Assembly (NCBI RefSeq): GCF_011694815.1
Contig: NZ_CP050177.1
Span: 6,054,001-6,118,000, forward strand
Source: Streptomyces liangshanensis
Lineage (GTDB): Bacteria > Actinomycetota > Actinomycetes > Streptomycetales > Streptomycetaceae
DNA: 64,000 nucleotides
Direction of reading: 5' to 3'
The translations under genes were made by a program, and so were the position numbers. Below, in pieces: positions 28,093 to 38,017 of the stretch; position 1 is the stretch's first letter, and each line of letters starts with the position of its first letter. Below the pieces are notes generated by a model. That model did no database searches and had not been told where the DNA came from. It saw nothing but the letters and a program-made list of their open reading frames with translations.

Positions 28093-29624
28093 GCGACGCG
28101 GGGGGCACGGGGGAGGACGAGGTGAGCCCGGGGGAGGACGACGGGTGGCGGCGGCTGGACCGGCGCGGCCTGCTGGTCACCGCGACCGTCCTCGCGGGCG
28201 TCGGCCTCGGCGCCGGGGTACCGACCGCCGTCGGGACGACCGGCCCCATGCCCCTGGGCGAGGCACTCGCCTGGGTCCTCCTCGGCACGGCGGCCCTGGC
28301 GGCCTGCGGCACCGCCGGCGCGTACGTCCGCCGGCGCCGCACCCGCTACCGCGTCGGACCCGAACGGGTCGAATTCCACACCGGCCTCTTCCTGGTCAAG
28401 CGCCGGTCCCTGGCCCGCGAACGCATACGCAGCGTCGACCTCACCGCCGGCCTCCTGCCGCGCTCCCTCGGCCTGGTCAAGGTCAGGATCGGCACCGGCG
28501 AGCACACCGGCGACGCGTCCACCCTGGAGCTCGACGCGGTCCGCAGGGCCGAGGGGGAGCGGCTCCGCAGGGAACTGCTCGACCGGACGCCCGCGGAGCC
28601 GGGACCGCGCCGCGACGGCGTGCTGGCCGTCCTCGACCCCGGCTGGGTCCGGTACGCCCCGCTCTCCTTCGCCGCCCCCGTGCTCGGCGGTACGGCGGCC
28701 GGCGGCCTCCTCCAGGTCAGCGACTGGTTCGGCGCCCAGGCGGAGGTGATCGACTGGGTGGCGGAGCGGCTGCGGGACACCCCGCTCCTCTGGTCGGCCG
28801 TCGTCCTGGTCACGGCGGCCGGGCTGGCCGGCGTGGTCGGCGCCCTCGGCCTGTGGACCGAGATGTGGTGGGGCTACCGGTTGGAGCGGGAGCCCGGCGG
28901 CACCCTGCGCGTGCGCAGAGGACTGCTCACCTCCCGGTCCGTCTCCATCGAGGAGCGGCGGCTGCGCGGGGTCGAACTGGTCGAGCCGATCGGCGTCCGG
29001 CTCGTCGGCGCGGCCCGGCTGGACGCCGTCGCCACCGGCCTCGCCCACGACGACGAGGACGGGCACGCCGACCACAGGACGCTCCTGCCCGCCGCGCCGC
29101 GCGCCTTCGCGGACGAGCTGGCGGCCCGGGTCCTGCGCGAGCCCGTCTCCCCGACCCGTACCGCCCGGCTGATCCCCCACCCCAGGGCGGCCCGTTCGCG
29201 CCGGGTGCGCCGCGCCCTGGCGGCCGTGCTGCTGCCGGCCGCGCTCCTCGCCGTCCTCGGCCTGCTCCTGACCGACGCGCTGCTGTACGTGGCGGCGGTG
29301 GCGACAGCGGTCCTGCTGCCGCTCGCCCTCCTGCTGGCCCTGGACGCGGCCCGCAACCTGGGGCACGCCACCACCGGCGCCTACCTGGTGGCCCGTTCCG
29401 GAACGCTGAGGCGCACGACGGTCGCGCTCCGGCGCGGCGGTGTGATCGGCTGGACGGTGCGCCAGTCGTACTTCCAGCGCCGCGCCGGCCTGATCACCCT
29501 GACGGCGACCACGGCGGCCGGGGCGGGCGCGTACGCCATCAAGGACGCGGCCCAGGGCGAGGGGCTGGCCTTCGCGGCGGAGGCGGTCCCGGGCCTGCTG
29601 GAACCGTTCCTGGAGCCGGGGTGA
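28089..29624 (+). CDS. PH-domain (YdbT-like) multi-domain membrane protein
   Basis: The 511-residue protein contains repeated units of paired transmembrane helices with a bacterial PH domain. The first PH domain follows residue 75 (TRYRVGPERVEFHTGLFLVKRRSLARERIRSVDLTAG), the second follows residue 250 (YRLEREPGGTLRVRRGLLTSRSVSIEERRLRGVELVEP), and a third, degenerate one is near residue 430 (AYLVARSGTLRRTTVALRRGGVIGWTVRQSYFQRRAG). It is translationally coupled to the YdbS-like gene and ends at a strong bidirectional terminator. No enzymatic motif is visible. Confidence 0.85.
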   Translation: MSDAGGTGEDEVSPGEDDGWRRLDRRGLLVTATVLAGVGLGAGVPTAVGTTGPMPLGEALAWVLLGTAALAACGTAGAYVRRRRTRYRVGPERVEFHTGLFLVKRRSLARERIRSVDLTAGLLPRSLGLVKVRIGTGEHTGDASTLELDAVRRAEGERLRRELLDRTPAEPGPRRDGVLAVLDPGWVRYAPLSFAAPVLGGTAAGGLLQVSDWFGAQAEVIDWVAERLRDTPLLWSAVVLVTAAGLAGVVGALGLWTEMWWGYRLEREPGGTLRVRRGLLTSRSVSIEERRLRGVELVEPIGVRLVGAARLDAVATGLAHDDEDGHADHRTLLPAAPRAFADELAARVLREPVSPTRTARLIPHPRAARSRRVRRALAAVLLPAALLAVLGLLLTDALLYVAAVATAVLLPLALLLALDAARNLGHATTGAYLVARSGTLRRTTVALRRGGVIGWTVRQSYFQRRAGLITLTATTAAGAGAYAIKDAAQGEGLAFAAEAVPGLLEPFLEPG

Positions 29625-29665
29625 CCCACGGCCCGAACGGCCGGCATCCGGTCCGGGGGACGCGG

Positions 29666-29700
29666 AAGGCCCGGTCCGCCTGAGGGGCGGACCGGGCCTT
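29666..29700. terminator. Bidirectional terminator between the PH-domain genes and pgl
   Basis: AAGGCCCGGTCCGCC (29666-29680) is perfectly complementary to 29686-29700 around a 5-base loop, with flanking A and T bases so that it can work in both directions. Confidence 0.9.
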
Positions 29701-29723
29701 CACACCAGCGTGGTGACAGCGCG

Positions 29724-30506
29724 TCAGGCGCCGGCCGGCGGATAGAGGTCGCGCGGCAGCTTCGACGCCGCGTCCCCGTCCAGCAGCCAGAGCGTCCGCG
29801 CCCGGCCGTACGCGCCCGCCGCCGGGGCCTGGATCTCGCCCGCGCCCGACAGGGCGATCTCCGCCGCCTCCGCCTTGTCCGCGCCCGCCGCCAGCAGCCA
29901 CACCTCGTGCGCCGCGCGGATCGCGGGCAGGGTCAGGGAGATGCGGACCGGCGGCGGCTTGGGAGCGCCGTGCACGGCGACCACCGTGCGCTCGGTCTCC
30001 CGTACCCCGGGCAGCTCGGGGAAGAGCGACGCCACGTGCGTGTCGGGGCCCACCCCGAGCATCAGGACGTCGAAGGACGGCACCTGGGCGTGGTCCTCCG
30101 GCCGGGAGGCCGCGGCCAGTTCGGTCGCGTACGCGGCGGCGGCAGCCTCCACGTCGTTCCCGTACGGGCCGTCCGACGCCGGCATCGCGTGGACCCGTGC
30201 GGGGTCCAGCGGTACCGAGTCGAGCAGCGCCTCGCGGGCCTGGGTGACGTTGCGGTCCGGGTCGCCCTCCGGCAGGAAGCGCTCGTCGCCCCACCACAGG
30301 TCGAGGCGCGACCAGTCGATCGCGTCCCGCGCGGGCGCCTGCGCCAGCGCGGCCAGCAGGCCGTTGCCGTTGCGCCCGCCCGTGAGCACCACCGACGCGG
30401 AGCCCCGGGAGGCCTGGGCGTCCACGATCCTCGTGATCAGCCGGGCCGCCGTGGCCTGCGCCATCAGCTCCTTGTCGCGGTGGACGACCAGTTGCGGGGC
30501 ACTCAC
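29724..30506 (-). CDS. pgl: 6-Phosphogluconolactonase
   Basis: The second enzyme of the oxidative pentose-phosphate path hydrolyses 6-phosphogluconolactone. The 260-residue protein has VVLTGGRNGNGLL near residue 40, the signature WWGDERFLPEGDPDRNV near 70, and LMLGVGPDTHVASLFP near 150, where His is the expected catalytic residue. GTG at 30506 shares GTGA with the opcA stop. It is the last gene of tkt-tal-zwf-opcA-pgl. Confidence 0.96.
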   Translation of the reverse strand: MSAPQLVVHRDKELMAQATAARLITRIVDAQASRGSASVVLTGGRNGNGLLAALAQAPARDAIDWSRLDLWWGDERFLPEGDPDRNVTQAREALLDSVPLDPARVHAMPASDGPYGNDVEAAAAAYATELAAASRPEDHAQVPSFDVLMLGVGPDTHVASLFPELPGVRETERTVVAVHGAPKPPPVRISLTLPAIRAAHEVWLLAAGADKAEAAEIALSGAGEIQAPAAGAYGRARTLWLLDGDAASKLPRDLYPPAGA

Positions 30507-31513
30507 TTCGAGGCCGCCTTCTTCGCCGGGGCCCGCTTCGCCGCCGGCGCCGGGGCCGGTTCCGGAGTGGGCTCCGCCTGTCCCGACGCGTCGCTGAGCT
30601 TCTCCACGCCGTACCGCAGGGCCGACGCGTAGATCTCGTCCGGGTCGAGCCGGCGCAGCTCCTCCGCGATCAGCTCCGAGGTGTCACGCCGGTTGAGCGC
30701 GACCGCCCGGTCCGGCTGGCCCTCGATGGACAGCGTCGCGAGGGTGCCGTCCAGGCGCTTGAGCGTGATCGGCCCGCAGTCGGTCTCCATCCTGACGGAC
30801 GTGAGGCCGGGTCCCGCCGAGACCGTGCGCTTGACCGGTACGTGCAGCCGGTCGGCGAGCCACATGCCGAGCAGCTCCCCGCTCGCGTTGAGCTCCTCGC
30901 CCTCCACCTCGACCTCGGTGACGGCGCAGTCCACCTGGTCCAGGGCCGCCGCGAGCATCGAGCGCCACGGGGTGATCCTGGCCCACGCGAGATCCGTGTC
31001 GCCGGGGGTGTAGACGGCGGCGCGGGACTTGAGCTCCTTGATCGGGTGCTCCGCCGCGTACGTGTCCGTCACGCGGCGCTGCGCGAGGGTGCCCAGCGGG
31101 TCCTTCGCCGGGTTGACGGGCGCGTTGACCGCCCACCACACGACGACGGGCGCGTCCGGCAGCAGCAGCGGCAGGACCACCGACTGGGCGTGGTCGATGA
31201 CCTCGCCGTACAGCCGCAGGACGACCGTCTCGCCGGTGCCGGCCTCCACGCCGAGGCGCACCTCGGCGTCCAGGCGCGGCTTCGCGCGGTCGCGCGCCGA
31301 GCGGGAGACGCGCTTGATGACGACGAGCTTGCGCGAGGGGTGCTCGCGGGACGCGTCGTTGGCGGCCTTCAGCGCGTCGTACGCGTTCTCCTCGTCGGTG
31401 ACGAGGACCAGGGTCAGGACCATGCCGACGGCCGGGGTGCCGATCGCCCTGCGGCCCTGGATCAGCGCCTTGTTGATCTTGCTGGACGTGGTGTCCGTAA
31501 GGTCGATCTTCAT
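30503..31513 (-). CDS. opcA: Glucose-6-phosphate dehydrogenase assembly/effector protein OpcA
   Basis: OpcA is the redox-responsive effector that activates G6PDH in cyanobacteria and is linked to zwf in actinobacteria. The 336-residue protein has the family blocks TLVLVTDEENAYDALKAA, ARDRAKPRLDAEV, VVLPLLLPDAPVVVWW and DLAWARITPWRSMLAAALDQ. The C-terminal 30 residues are a Pro/Ala/Lys tail (PAPAAKRAPAKKAASK). It overlaps zwf by four bases (ATGA) and pgl by four bases. Confidence 0.96.
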   Translation of the reverse strand: MKIDLTDTTSSKINKALIQGRRAIGTPAVGMVLTLVLVTDEENAYDALKAANDASREHPSRKLVVIKRVSRSARDRAKPRLDAEVRLGVEAGTGETVVLRLYGEVIDHAQSVVLPLLLPDAPVVVWWAVNAPVNPAKDPLGTLAQRRVTDTYAAEHPIKELKSRAAVYTPGDTDLAWARITPWRSMLAAALDQVDCAVTEVEVEGEELNASGELLGMWLADRLHVPVKRTVSAGPGLTSVRMETDCGPITLKRLDGTLATLSIEGQPDRAVALNRRDTSELIAEELRRLDPDEIYASALRYGVEKLSDASGQAEPTPEPAPAPAAKRAPAKKAASK

Positions 31514-33042
31514 GGCCGACGCCAGCTCCGTCCGTGTCGTGCGAGCATTTCGTCCGCCTCGACCGGACCCCAGGTCCCGGACTCGTACTGCGCGGGCTTT
31601 CCGTGCGCGTCCCAGTACCGCTCGATCGGGTCGAGGATCTTCCAGGACAGCTCGACCTCCTCCGTGCGCGGGAAGAGGTTCGAGTCGCCGAGCAGCACAT
31701 CGAGGATGAGCCGCTCGTACGCCTCGGGGCTCGACTCCGTGAAGGACTCGCCGTACGCGAAGTCCATCGAGACGTCCCGCACCTCCATCGCGGTGCCGGG
31801 GACCTTCGAGCCGAAGCGCATGGTCACGCCCTCGTCCGGCTGGACCCGGATGACCAGGGCGTTCTGCCCCAGCTCCTCCGTGGCCGTGTGGTCGAAGGGG
31901 GAGTGCGGGGCCCGCTGGAAGACCACCGCGATCTCCGTGACGCGGCGGCCGAGGCGCTTGCCGGTACGGAGGTAGAAGGGGACGCCGGCCCAGCGCCGGT
32001 TGTCGATCTCCACCTTCACCGCGGCGTAGGTGTCGGTCTTCGACTTGGGGTCGATGCCGTCTTCCTGGAGGTAGCCCACGGCCTTCTCGCCGCCCTGCCA
32101 GCCCGCGGCGTACTGCCCGCGCACCGTGTCGGCGCCGAGGTCCGCGGGCAGCCGTACGGCCCCGAGCACCTTGGTCTTCTCCGCGGCGAGCGCGTCCGCG
32201 TCGAAGGAGGCGGGCTCCTCCATCGCGGTCAGCGCGAGCAGCTGGAGCAGGTGGTTCTGGATGACGTCCCGGGCGGCGCCGATGCCGTCGTAGTACCCGG
32301 CGCGGCCGCCGATGCCGATGTCCTCGGCCATCGTGATCTGCACGTGGTCGACGTACGACCGGTTCCAGATCGGCTCGAAGAGGGTGTTGGCGAAGCGGAG
32401 CGCCAGGATGTTCTGGACGGTCTCCTTGCCGAGGTAGTGGTCGATCCGGAAGACCTCGTTGGACGGGAAGACCTCGTGCACGACCTTGTTGAGGGCCTGC
32501 GCCGACTCCAGGTCGTGCCCGAACGGCTTCTCGATGACCGCGCGGCGCCAGGAGCCCTTCTTCTGGTCGGCCAGCCCGTGCTTCTTGAGCTGCTGGACGA
32601 CCTGCGGGAAGAACTTCGGCGGTACGGAGAGGTAGAAGGCGAAGTTGCCGCCCGTCCCCTGCTTCTTGTCCAGGTCGTCGATCGTCGCCTTGAGGTTCTC
32701 GAACGCCTCGTCGTCGTCGAAGTTGCCCTGGACGAAGCGCATCCCCTGGACGAGCTGCTGCCAGACCTCCTCGCGGAACGGGGTGCGCGCGTGCTCCTTG
32801 ACGGCGTCGTGGACCTCCTGTGCGAAGTCCTCGTCCTGCCATTCGCGGCGCGCGAAACCGACGAGCGAGAAGCCCGGCGGGAGCAGGCCGCGGTTGGCGA
32901 GGTCATAGATGGCGGGCATCAGCTTTTTGCGGGACAAATCGCCCGTGACGCCAAAGATGACCAGGCCCGACGGCCCCGCGATGAGCGGGAGCCGTCGGTC
33001 CGCGGCGTCACGGAGCGGGTTCGCTCCGTGGGTTGCGGTCAA
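31510..33042 (-). CDS. zwf: Glucose-6-phosphate 1-dehydrogenase
   Basis: The enzyme oxidises glucose-6-phosphate and makes NADPH. The 510-residue protein has the coenzyme loop IFGVTGDLSRKKLMPAIYDL near residue 25 and the active-site motif DHYLGKETVQN near residue 205. The first conserved residues (GANPLRDAADRRLP) begin five codons after a TTG at 33042, which has GGAGG nine bases upstream. No ATG or GTG is better placed, since longer frames run deep into tal. The gene is coupled to opcA and lies four bases after tal. Confidence 0.96.
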   Translation of the reverse strand: MTATHGANPLRDAADRRLPLIAGPSGLVIFGVTGDLSRKKLMPAIYDLANRGLLPPGFSLVGFARREWQDEDFAQEVHDAVKEHARTPFREEVWQQLVQGMRFVQGNFDDDEAFENLKATIDDLDKKQGTGGNFAFYLSVPPKFFPQVVQQLKKHGLADQKKGSWRRAVIEKPFGHDLESAQALNKVVHEVFPSNEVFRIDHYLGKETVQNILALRFANTLFEPIWNRSYVDHVQITMAEDIGIGGRAGYYDGIGAARDVIQNHLLQLLALTAMEEPASFDADALAAEKTKVLGAVRLPADLGADTVRGQYAAGWQGGEKAVGYLQEDGIDPKSKTDTYAAVKVEIDNRRWAGVPFYLRTGKRLGRRVTEIAVVFQRAPHSPFDHTATEELGQNALVIRVQPDEGVTMRFGSKVPGTAMEVRDVSMDFAYGESFTESSPEAYERLILDVLLGDSNLFPRTEEVELSWKILDPIERYWDAHGKPAQYESGTWGPVEADEMLARHGRSWRRP

Positions 33043-33046
33043 GGGA

Positions 33047-34165
33047 TCAGCCCTCCGAAGGGGCGAGGCGCTTGAGCTCCGCCTCGGTCGACTTGAGCAG
33101 GTCGGTCCAGGCGCCCTCGAACTTCTCGACGCCCTCGTCCTCCAGGAGCTGGACGACCTCGTCGTACGAGATCCCCAGCTTCTCGACGGCTTCGAGGTCC
33201 GCGCGTGCCTGGTCGTACGTGCCGCGCACCGTGTCACCGGTGATGCGGCCGCTGTCCGCGGTGGCGTCCAGCGTGGCTTCCGGCATGGTGTTCACCGTGT
33301 TCGGCGCGACCAGCTCGTCCACGTACAGGGTCGCCTTGTACGCCGGGTCCTTGACGCCCGTCGAGGCCCACAGCGGACGCTGCTTGTTGGCCTGCGCGCG
33401 GTCCAGGGCCGCCCAGCGGTCCGAGGAGAAGACCTCCTCGTACGCCTCGTACGCCAGCCGGGCGTTGGCGAGGGCGGCCTTGCCGCGCGCCGCCTTCGCC
33501 TCGTCCGTGCCCAGCGCGTCGAGCCGCTTGTCGATCTCGGTGTCCACACGGGACACGAAGAAGGACGCCACCGAGTGGATCTTCGAGAGGTCCAGGCCCG
33601 CGGCCTTCGCCTTCTCCAGACCCGCGAGGTACGCGTCCATGACCGCGCGGTAGCGCGCCAGCGAGAAGATCAGCGTGACGTTGACGCTGATGCCCCGGCC
33701 GATGGTCTCGGTGATCGCCGGCAGGCCCGCCTCGGTCGCCGGGATCTTGATGAGCGTGTTCGGCCGGTCCACCAGCCACGCCAGCTGCTTGGCCTCGGCG
33801 ATGGTCGCCGTCGTGTTGTGGGCCAGGCGCGGGTCCACCTCGATCGAGACCCGGCCGTCCTGGCCCTCGGTCCGGTCGAAGACCGGGCGCAGGATGTCGG
33901 CGGCGTCGCGGACGTCCGCCGTCGTGATCATGCGGATGGCCTCTTCGACCGTGACCCGGCGGGCGGCCAGCTCGGTGAGCTGGGTGTCGTACCCGTCGCC
34001 CTCCGAGATGGCCTTCTGGAAGATCGACGGGTTGGTGGTGACGCCCACCACGTGCTGCTGGTCGATCAGTTCGGCGAGGTTGCCGGACGTGATGCGCTTG
34101 CGCGACAGGTCGTCGAGCCAGATCGCGACGCCTTCGTCGGAGAGGCGCTTGAGTGCGTCTGTCAT
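33047..34165 (-). CDS. tal: Transaldolase
   Basis: The enzyme moves a three-carbon dihydroxyacetone unit between sugar phosphates in the non-oxidative pentose-phosphate branch. The 372-residue protein has the N-terminal [12 protein letters not shown] and the Schiff-base Lys in [12 protein letters not shown] near residue 140. [16 protein letters not shown] and [10 protein letters not shown] are also present. It belongs to the long actinobacterial/cyanobacterial subclass. AGGAGATG precedes the ATG at 34165. It lies 34 bases after tkt and four bases before zwf. Confidence 0.97.
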   Translation of the reverse strand: MTDALKRLSDEGVAIWLDDLSRKRITSGNLAELIDQQHVVGVTTNPSIFQKAISEGDGYDTQLTELAARRVTVEEAIRMITTADVRDAADILRPVFDRTEGQDGRVSIEVDPRLAHNTTATIAEAKQLAWLVDRPNTLIKIPATEAGLPAITETIGRGISVNVTLIFSLARYRAVMDAYLAGLEKAKAAGLDLSKIHSVASFFVSRVDTEIDKRLDALGTDEAKAARGKAALANARLAYEAYEEVFSSDRWAALDRAQANKQRPLWASTGVKDPAYKATLYVDELVAPNTVNTMPEATLDATADSGRITGDTVRGTYDQARADLEAVEKLGISYDEVVQLLEDEGVEKFEGAWTDLLKSTEAELKRLAPSEG

Positions 34166-34199
34166 GAGAAATACATCTCCTGAGGTTCGTATACCGGCG

Positions 34200-36275
34200 T
34201 CAGCGCGCGGAGGCTTCCAGTGATTCCCGAGCGGCCGTGGCGACCGCCTCGGCGGTGAAACCGAACTCGCGGAACAGCACCTTCGCGTCCGCGGATGCCC
34301 CGAAGTGCTCCAGCGACACGATGCGTCCCGCGTCGCCGACAAAACGGTGCCAGGTCAGGCCGATCCCGGCCTCGACCGCCACCCGCGCCTTCACGGACGG
34401 CGGCAGTACGGCGTCCCGGTACGCCTGGTCCTGCTCGTCGAACCACTCCACCGACGGCATCGACACGACCCGCGTCGGGATGCCGTCCGCCTGGAGCAGC
34501 TCACGGGCCTCGACGGCCAGCTGGAGCTCGGAGCCCGTACCGATCAGTACGACCTGCGCGGGGCCGCCCTCGGCCTCGAAGCGGACGTACCCGCCCTTGG
34601 CCGCGTTCACGTCGGCCTCGTACGTCGGCACGCCCTGGCGGGTCAGCGCCAGACCGTGCGGCGCGCGCTTCGGGTGCCGCTTGAGGATCTCGGCCCACGC
34701 GATCGCCGTCTCGTTGGCGTCGGCGGGACGGACGATGTTCAGGCCCGGGATCGCCCGCAGCACGGAGAGGTGCTCGACCGGCTGGTGCGTCGGACCGTCC
34801 TCGCCGAGGCCGATCGAGTCGTGCGTCCACACGTAGGTGACCGGCACGCGCATCAGCGCGGCGAGCCGGACGGACGGCCGCATGTAGTCGGAGAACACCA
34901 GGAAGGTGCCGCCGTAGATACGGGTGTTGCCGTGCAGCGCGATGCCGTTCATCGTCGCGCCCATGGAGTGCTCGCGGATGCCGTAGTGCACCGTGCGGCC
35001 GTACGGGTCCGCCTCCGGAAGGGGGTTGCCCTCGGGGAGGAACGACGACGTCTTGTCGATCGTGGTGTTGTTCGAGCCCGCGAGGTCGGCGGAGCCGCCC
35101 CACAGCTCGGGGACGACCTCGCCGAGCGCCTGGAGCACCTTGCCCGACGCGGCGCGCGTGGCAAGGGACTTGCCCGTCTCGAAGACCGGCAGGCTGTCCT
35201 CCCAGCCGGCGGGCAGCTCGCCCGCGCGGACCCGGTCGAACGTCGCGGCGCGCTCGGGGTTGGCCGTACGCCACGCCGCGAACAGCTTGTCCCACTCGCC
35301 GCGCGTCTCGCGGCCGCGGTCGAGGGCCTCGCGGGTGTGCGCGAGCACCTCGTCCGCCACGACGAAGGACTTCTCCGGGTCGAAGCCGAGCACGCGCTTC
35401 GTGGCCGCGACCTCGTCGCCGCCGAGCGCCGAGCCGTGCGCGGCCTCGGTGTTCTGCGCGTTCGGGGCCGGCCAGGCGATGATCGAGCGGGCCGCGATGA
35501 ACGACGGGCGGTCGGTCTCGGCCTGCGCCGCCCTCAGCGCCTCGTACAGGCCCTTCGGGTCCAAGTCGCCGTTCGGCAGCTGGTCGACCCGCTGCACGTG
35601 CCAGCCGTAGGCCTCGTACCGCTTGAGGGTGTCCTCGGAGACGGCCGTCTCCGTGTCGCCCTCGATGGAGATGTGGTTGTCGTCCCACAGGACGACGAGG
35701 TTGCCGAGCTTCTGGTGGCCCGCCAGCGAGGACGCCTCCGCGGAGACACCCTCCTGGAGGCAGCCGTCGCCCACGACGACCCAGATGGTGTGGTCGAACG
35801 GCGAGGTGCCGGCCGCCGCCTCGGGGTCGTACAGCCCACGCTCGTAACGGGCGGCCATCGCCATGCCCACCGCGTTCGCCACACCCTGTCCGAGCGGGCC
35901 CGTGGTGGTCTCGACACCGACCGTGTGGCCGTACTCCGGGTGGCCCGGGGTCCTCGAACCCCAGGTCCGGAAGGCCTCCAGGTCGGCCAGGTCCAGGCCG
36001 TACCCGGCGAGGAAGAGCTGGATGTAGAGGGTCAGAGAGGTGTGCCCCGGTGAGAGGACGAACCGGTCACGACCGGTCCACTCGGCATCCGCCGGGTCGT
36101 GCCGCATGAGTTTCTGGAACAGCAGGTAGGCGGCGGGCGCCAGGCTCATGGCCGTACCGGGATGGCCGTTGCCGACCTTCTGTACGGAATCCATGGCAAG
36201 GACGCGCGCGGTGTCGACTGCCCGACTGTCCAGATCGGTCCACTCGAGGTCTGTGGTGGTCGGCTTGATGCTCAC
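34200..36275 (-). CDS. tkt: Transketolase
   Basis: The thiamine-diphosphate enzyme transfers two-carbon units. The 691-residue protein has [19 protein letters not shown], the cofactor motif [32 protein letters not shown] near residue 170, the Pyr-domain block [17 protein letters not shown], and [12 protein letters not shown] near the C-terminus. It is the first gene of the pentose-phosphate operon, with its promoter in the 292-base divergent region shared with ctaB. GTG at 36275 is used; a GGAGAGGAG lies somewhat far (13 bases) upstream. Confidence 0.97.
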   Translation of the reverse strand: MSIKPTTTDLEWTDLDSRAVDTARVLAMDSVQKVGNGHPGTAMSLAPAAYLLFQKLMRHDPADAEWTGRDRFVLSPGHTSLTLYIQLFLAGYGLDLADLEAFRTWGSRTPGHPEYGHTVGVETTTGPLGQGVANAVGMAMAARYERGLYDPEAAAGTSPFDHTIWVVVGDGCLQEGVSAEASSLAGHQKLGNLVVLWDDNHISIEGDTETAVSEDTLKRYEAYGWHVQRVDQLPNGDLDPKGLYEALRAAQAETDRPSFIAARSIIAWPAPNAQNTEAAHGSALGGDEVAATKRVLGFDPEKSFVVADEVLAHTREALDRGRETRGEWDKLFAAWRTANPERAATFDRVRAGELPAGWEDSLPVFETGKSLATRAASGKVLQALGEVVPELWGGSADLAGSNNTTIDKTSSFLPEGNPLPEADPYGRTVHYGIREHSMGATMNGIALHGNTRIYGGTFLVFSDYMRPSVRLAALMRVPVTYVWTHDSIGLGEDGPTHQPVEHLSVLRAIPGLNIVRPADANETAIAWAEILKRHPKRAPHGLALTRQGVPTYEADVNAAKGGYVRFEAEGGPAQVVLIGTGSELQLAVEARELLQADGIPTRVVSMPSVEWFDEQDQAYRDAVLPPSVKARVAVEAGIGLTWHRFVGDAGRIVSLEHFGASADAKVLFREFGFTAEAVATAARESLEASAR

Positions 36276-36567
36276 CCTGAGTCAGGGCTCCTCTCCACAT
36301 GTCAAGCCCGGTGCTCTGAGGGCAAACCGGTTCGCCGTTGAGCCTACCCTCGCGGCCAGACCATCTTTTCGAGTGCCTTTCCAGGGTGCGACGGGTCCGC
36401 GCACTTCGCCTCCCGGCACGGCGAACGGGGGCGCGGGAGTACCCCCAACACGACCCGACCCCCGCGAAGAACGGCATCTGGGCAACGTCTAGAGTGACGT
36501 GGTACGCGCAAGCCTTTACCGGGTCTTCACGCCCGGAGCTTGCTGGGTTTCTCTGTCAGGGGTGTAC
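36276..36567. other. Divergent promoter region tkt/ctaB
   Basis: This 292-base stretch carries the divergent promoters. A TAGAGT-type -10 for ctaB lies near 36489-36495, about 75 bases before its GTG. A T-rich patch (CATCTTTTCGAG, near 36362) is unusual for the region. I see no open frame with a ribosome binding site and no strong dyad. Confidence 0.4.
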
Positions 36568-37515
36568 GTGACAGCCGTCGAGTCCCGACCCGCAGGGGTC
36601 GTCCAGACTCCGAGTCCGGGGGGCCGTCGGCCGCTCAGAGCCCGCGTCCTGGCGTTCGTGGCGCTGACCAAGCCGAGGATCATCGAGCTCCTGCTCATCA
36701 CCACGGTCCCGGTGATGTTCCTGGCCACCCAAGGGGTGCCGGATCTCTGGCTCGTGGTCACCACGTGTGTCGGCGGGTATCTCTCCGCGGGCGGCGCCAA
36801 CGCGCTCAACATGTACATCGACCGGGACATCGACGCGCTGATGGACCGTACGTCGCAGCGTCCCCTGGTCACCGGCATGGTCTCGCCGCGCGAGTGCCTG
36901 GCGTTCGGGTTCACGCTCGCCGTGGTGTCGACGCTGTGGTTCGGGCTGCTGGTCAACTGGCTCTCGGCGGCGCTGTCCCTGGGCGCGCTGCTCTTCTACG
37001 TCGTCGTCTACACGATGATCCTCAAACGCCGTACCTCGCAGAACATCGTCTGGGGCGGCATCGCTGGCTGCATGCCGGTGCTGATCGGCTGGTCGGCGGT
37101 GACCGACTCGGTGTCCTGGGCCGCGGTCATCCTCTTCCTCGTCATCTTCTTCTGGACGCCCCCGCACTACTGGCCGCTGTCCATGAAGGTGAAGGACGAC
37201 TACGCGCGCGTGGGCGTCCCGATGCTGCCGGTCGTGGCGTCCAATCGGGTGGTGGCCCGCCAGATCGTCGCCTACAGCTGGGTGATGGTCGCGGTGTCGC
37301 TGCTGCTGACCCCCCTCGGCTACACCGGCTGGTTCTACACGTCGGTGGCGCTGGTGGCGGGCGGCTGGTGGCTCTGGGAGGCGCACGGCCTCCAGTCGCG
37401 GGCGAAGTCCGGGGTGACCGGGGCGAAGCTCAAGGAGATGCGACTGTTCCACTGGTCGATCACCTATGTTTCCCTCTTGTTCGTCGCCGTGGCGGTCGAT
37501 CCCTTCCTGCGGTAG
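36568..37515 (+). CDS. ctaB: Protohaem IX farnesyltransferase (haem O synthase)
   Basis: The membrane enzyme attaches a farnesyl chain to haem B, the first step to haem A for cytochrome oxidase. The 315-residue protein of the UbiA superfamily has about nine helices. It has the Asp-rich motifs [15 protein letters not shown] near residue 85 (binding Mg2+-diphosphate) and [17 protein letters not shown] near residue 205, plus [16 protein letters not shown] at the first helix. GTG at 36568 follows AGGGG. CtaA, the next enzyme, is encoded 1.6 kb downstream on the other strand. Confidence 0.96.
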   Translation: MTAVESRPAGVVQTPSPGGRRPLRARVLAFVALTKPRIIELLLITTVPVMFLATQGVPDLWLVVTTCVGGYLSAGGANALNMYIDRDIDALMDRTSQRPLVTGMVSPRECLAFGFTLAVVSTLWFGLLVNWLSAALSLGALLFYVVVYTMILKRRTSQNIVWGGIAGCMPVLIGWSAVTDSVSWAAVILFLVIFFWTPPHYWPLSMKVKDDYARVGVPMLPVVASNRVVARQIVAYSWVMVAVSLLLTPLGYTGWFYTSVALVAGGWWLWEAHGLQSRAKSGVTGAKLKEMRLFHWSITYVSLLFVAVAVDPFLR

Positions 37516-37587
37516 CGCCGTCCTCCTTTCCGGGGCGGCCGGGGCCTGCGGTGGCCCGAACCGTTACCCGTCGGTAGCATCGGGGCC

Positions 37588-37941
37588 ATGGCAGAGACAG
37601 ACGGCGACACGGCAGACACCGGACAGGGCGACGCCCGCGACGAGCGGCGCGCCGCGCGGCTGGCCAAGCACATCGGCGCGTTCGCCAGGAAGCACGGCGG
37701 CGCCGAGGGACAGCTCGCGTACCTCGGGCAGGCCGGCACGCGCATCGTGCTCGTCGGCGAGGACGGCGGCTGGGGCGACCTCGTCGCCCCCTCCCACGGG
37801 GTCGCGCTGAGCGCGGCCGAGAAGGCGGGGCTCACCCTGCACGAATCCTTCGACGGCGAGTTCGCCGCGAAGGTACGCACCGGGCGGTACGAGTGGTCCC
37901 GCATGGCGGGCATCCAGGTCGGCGGACACGGGAACCGCTGA
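37588..37941 (+). CDS. Small conserved actinobacterial protein of unknown function
   Basis: The 117-residue soluble protein has an acidic start, a basic helix (DERRAARLAKHIGAFARKHGG), and a compact domain with TRIVLVGEDGGWGDLVAPSHGVALSAAEKAGL ending WSRMAGIQVGGHGNR. I recognise no catalytic motif. Codon use and a CGGGG ribosome binding region support coding. It lies between ctaB and the amidohydrolase gene on the same strand with gaps of about 75 bases on each side. Confidence 0.7.
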   Translation: MAETDGDTADTGQGDARDERRAARLAKHIGAFARKHGGAEGQLAYLGQAGTRIVLVGEDGGWGDLVAPSHGVALSAAEKAGLTLHESFDGEFAAKVRTGRYEWSRMAGIQVGGHGNR

Positions 37942-38017
37942 GCCGGGTCCCGGGCCGCGACCGGATCGCCCCTCACCCGTTAGGACTGTAGGAGTACGGT
38001 CCACGACGGGAATCCCG

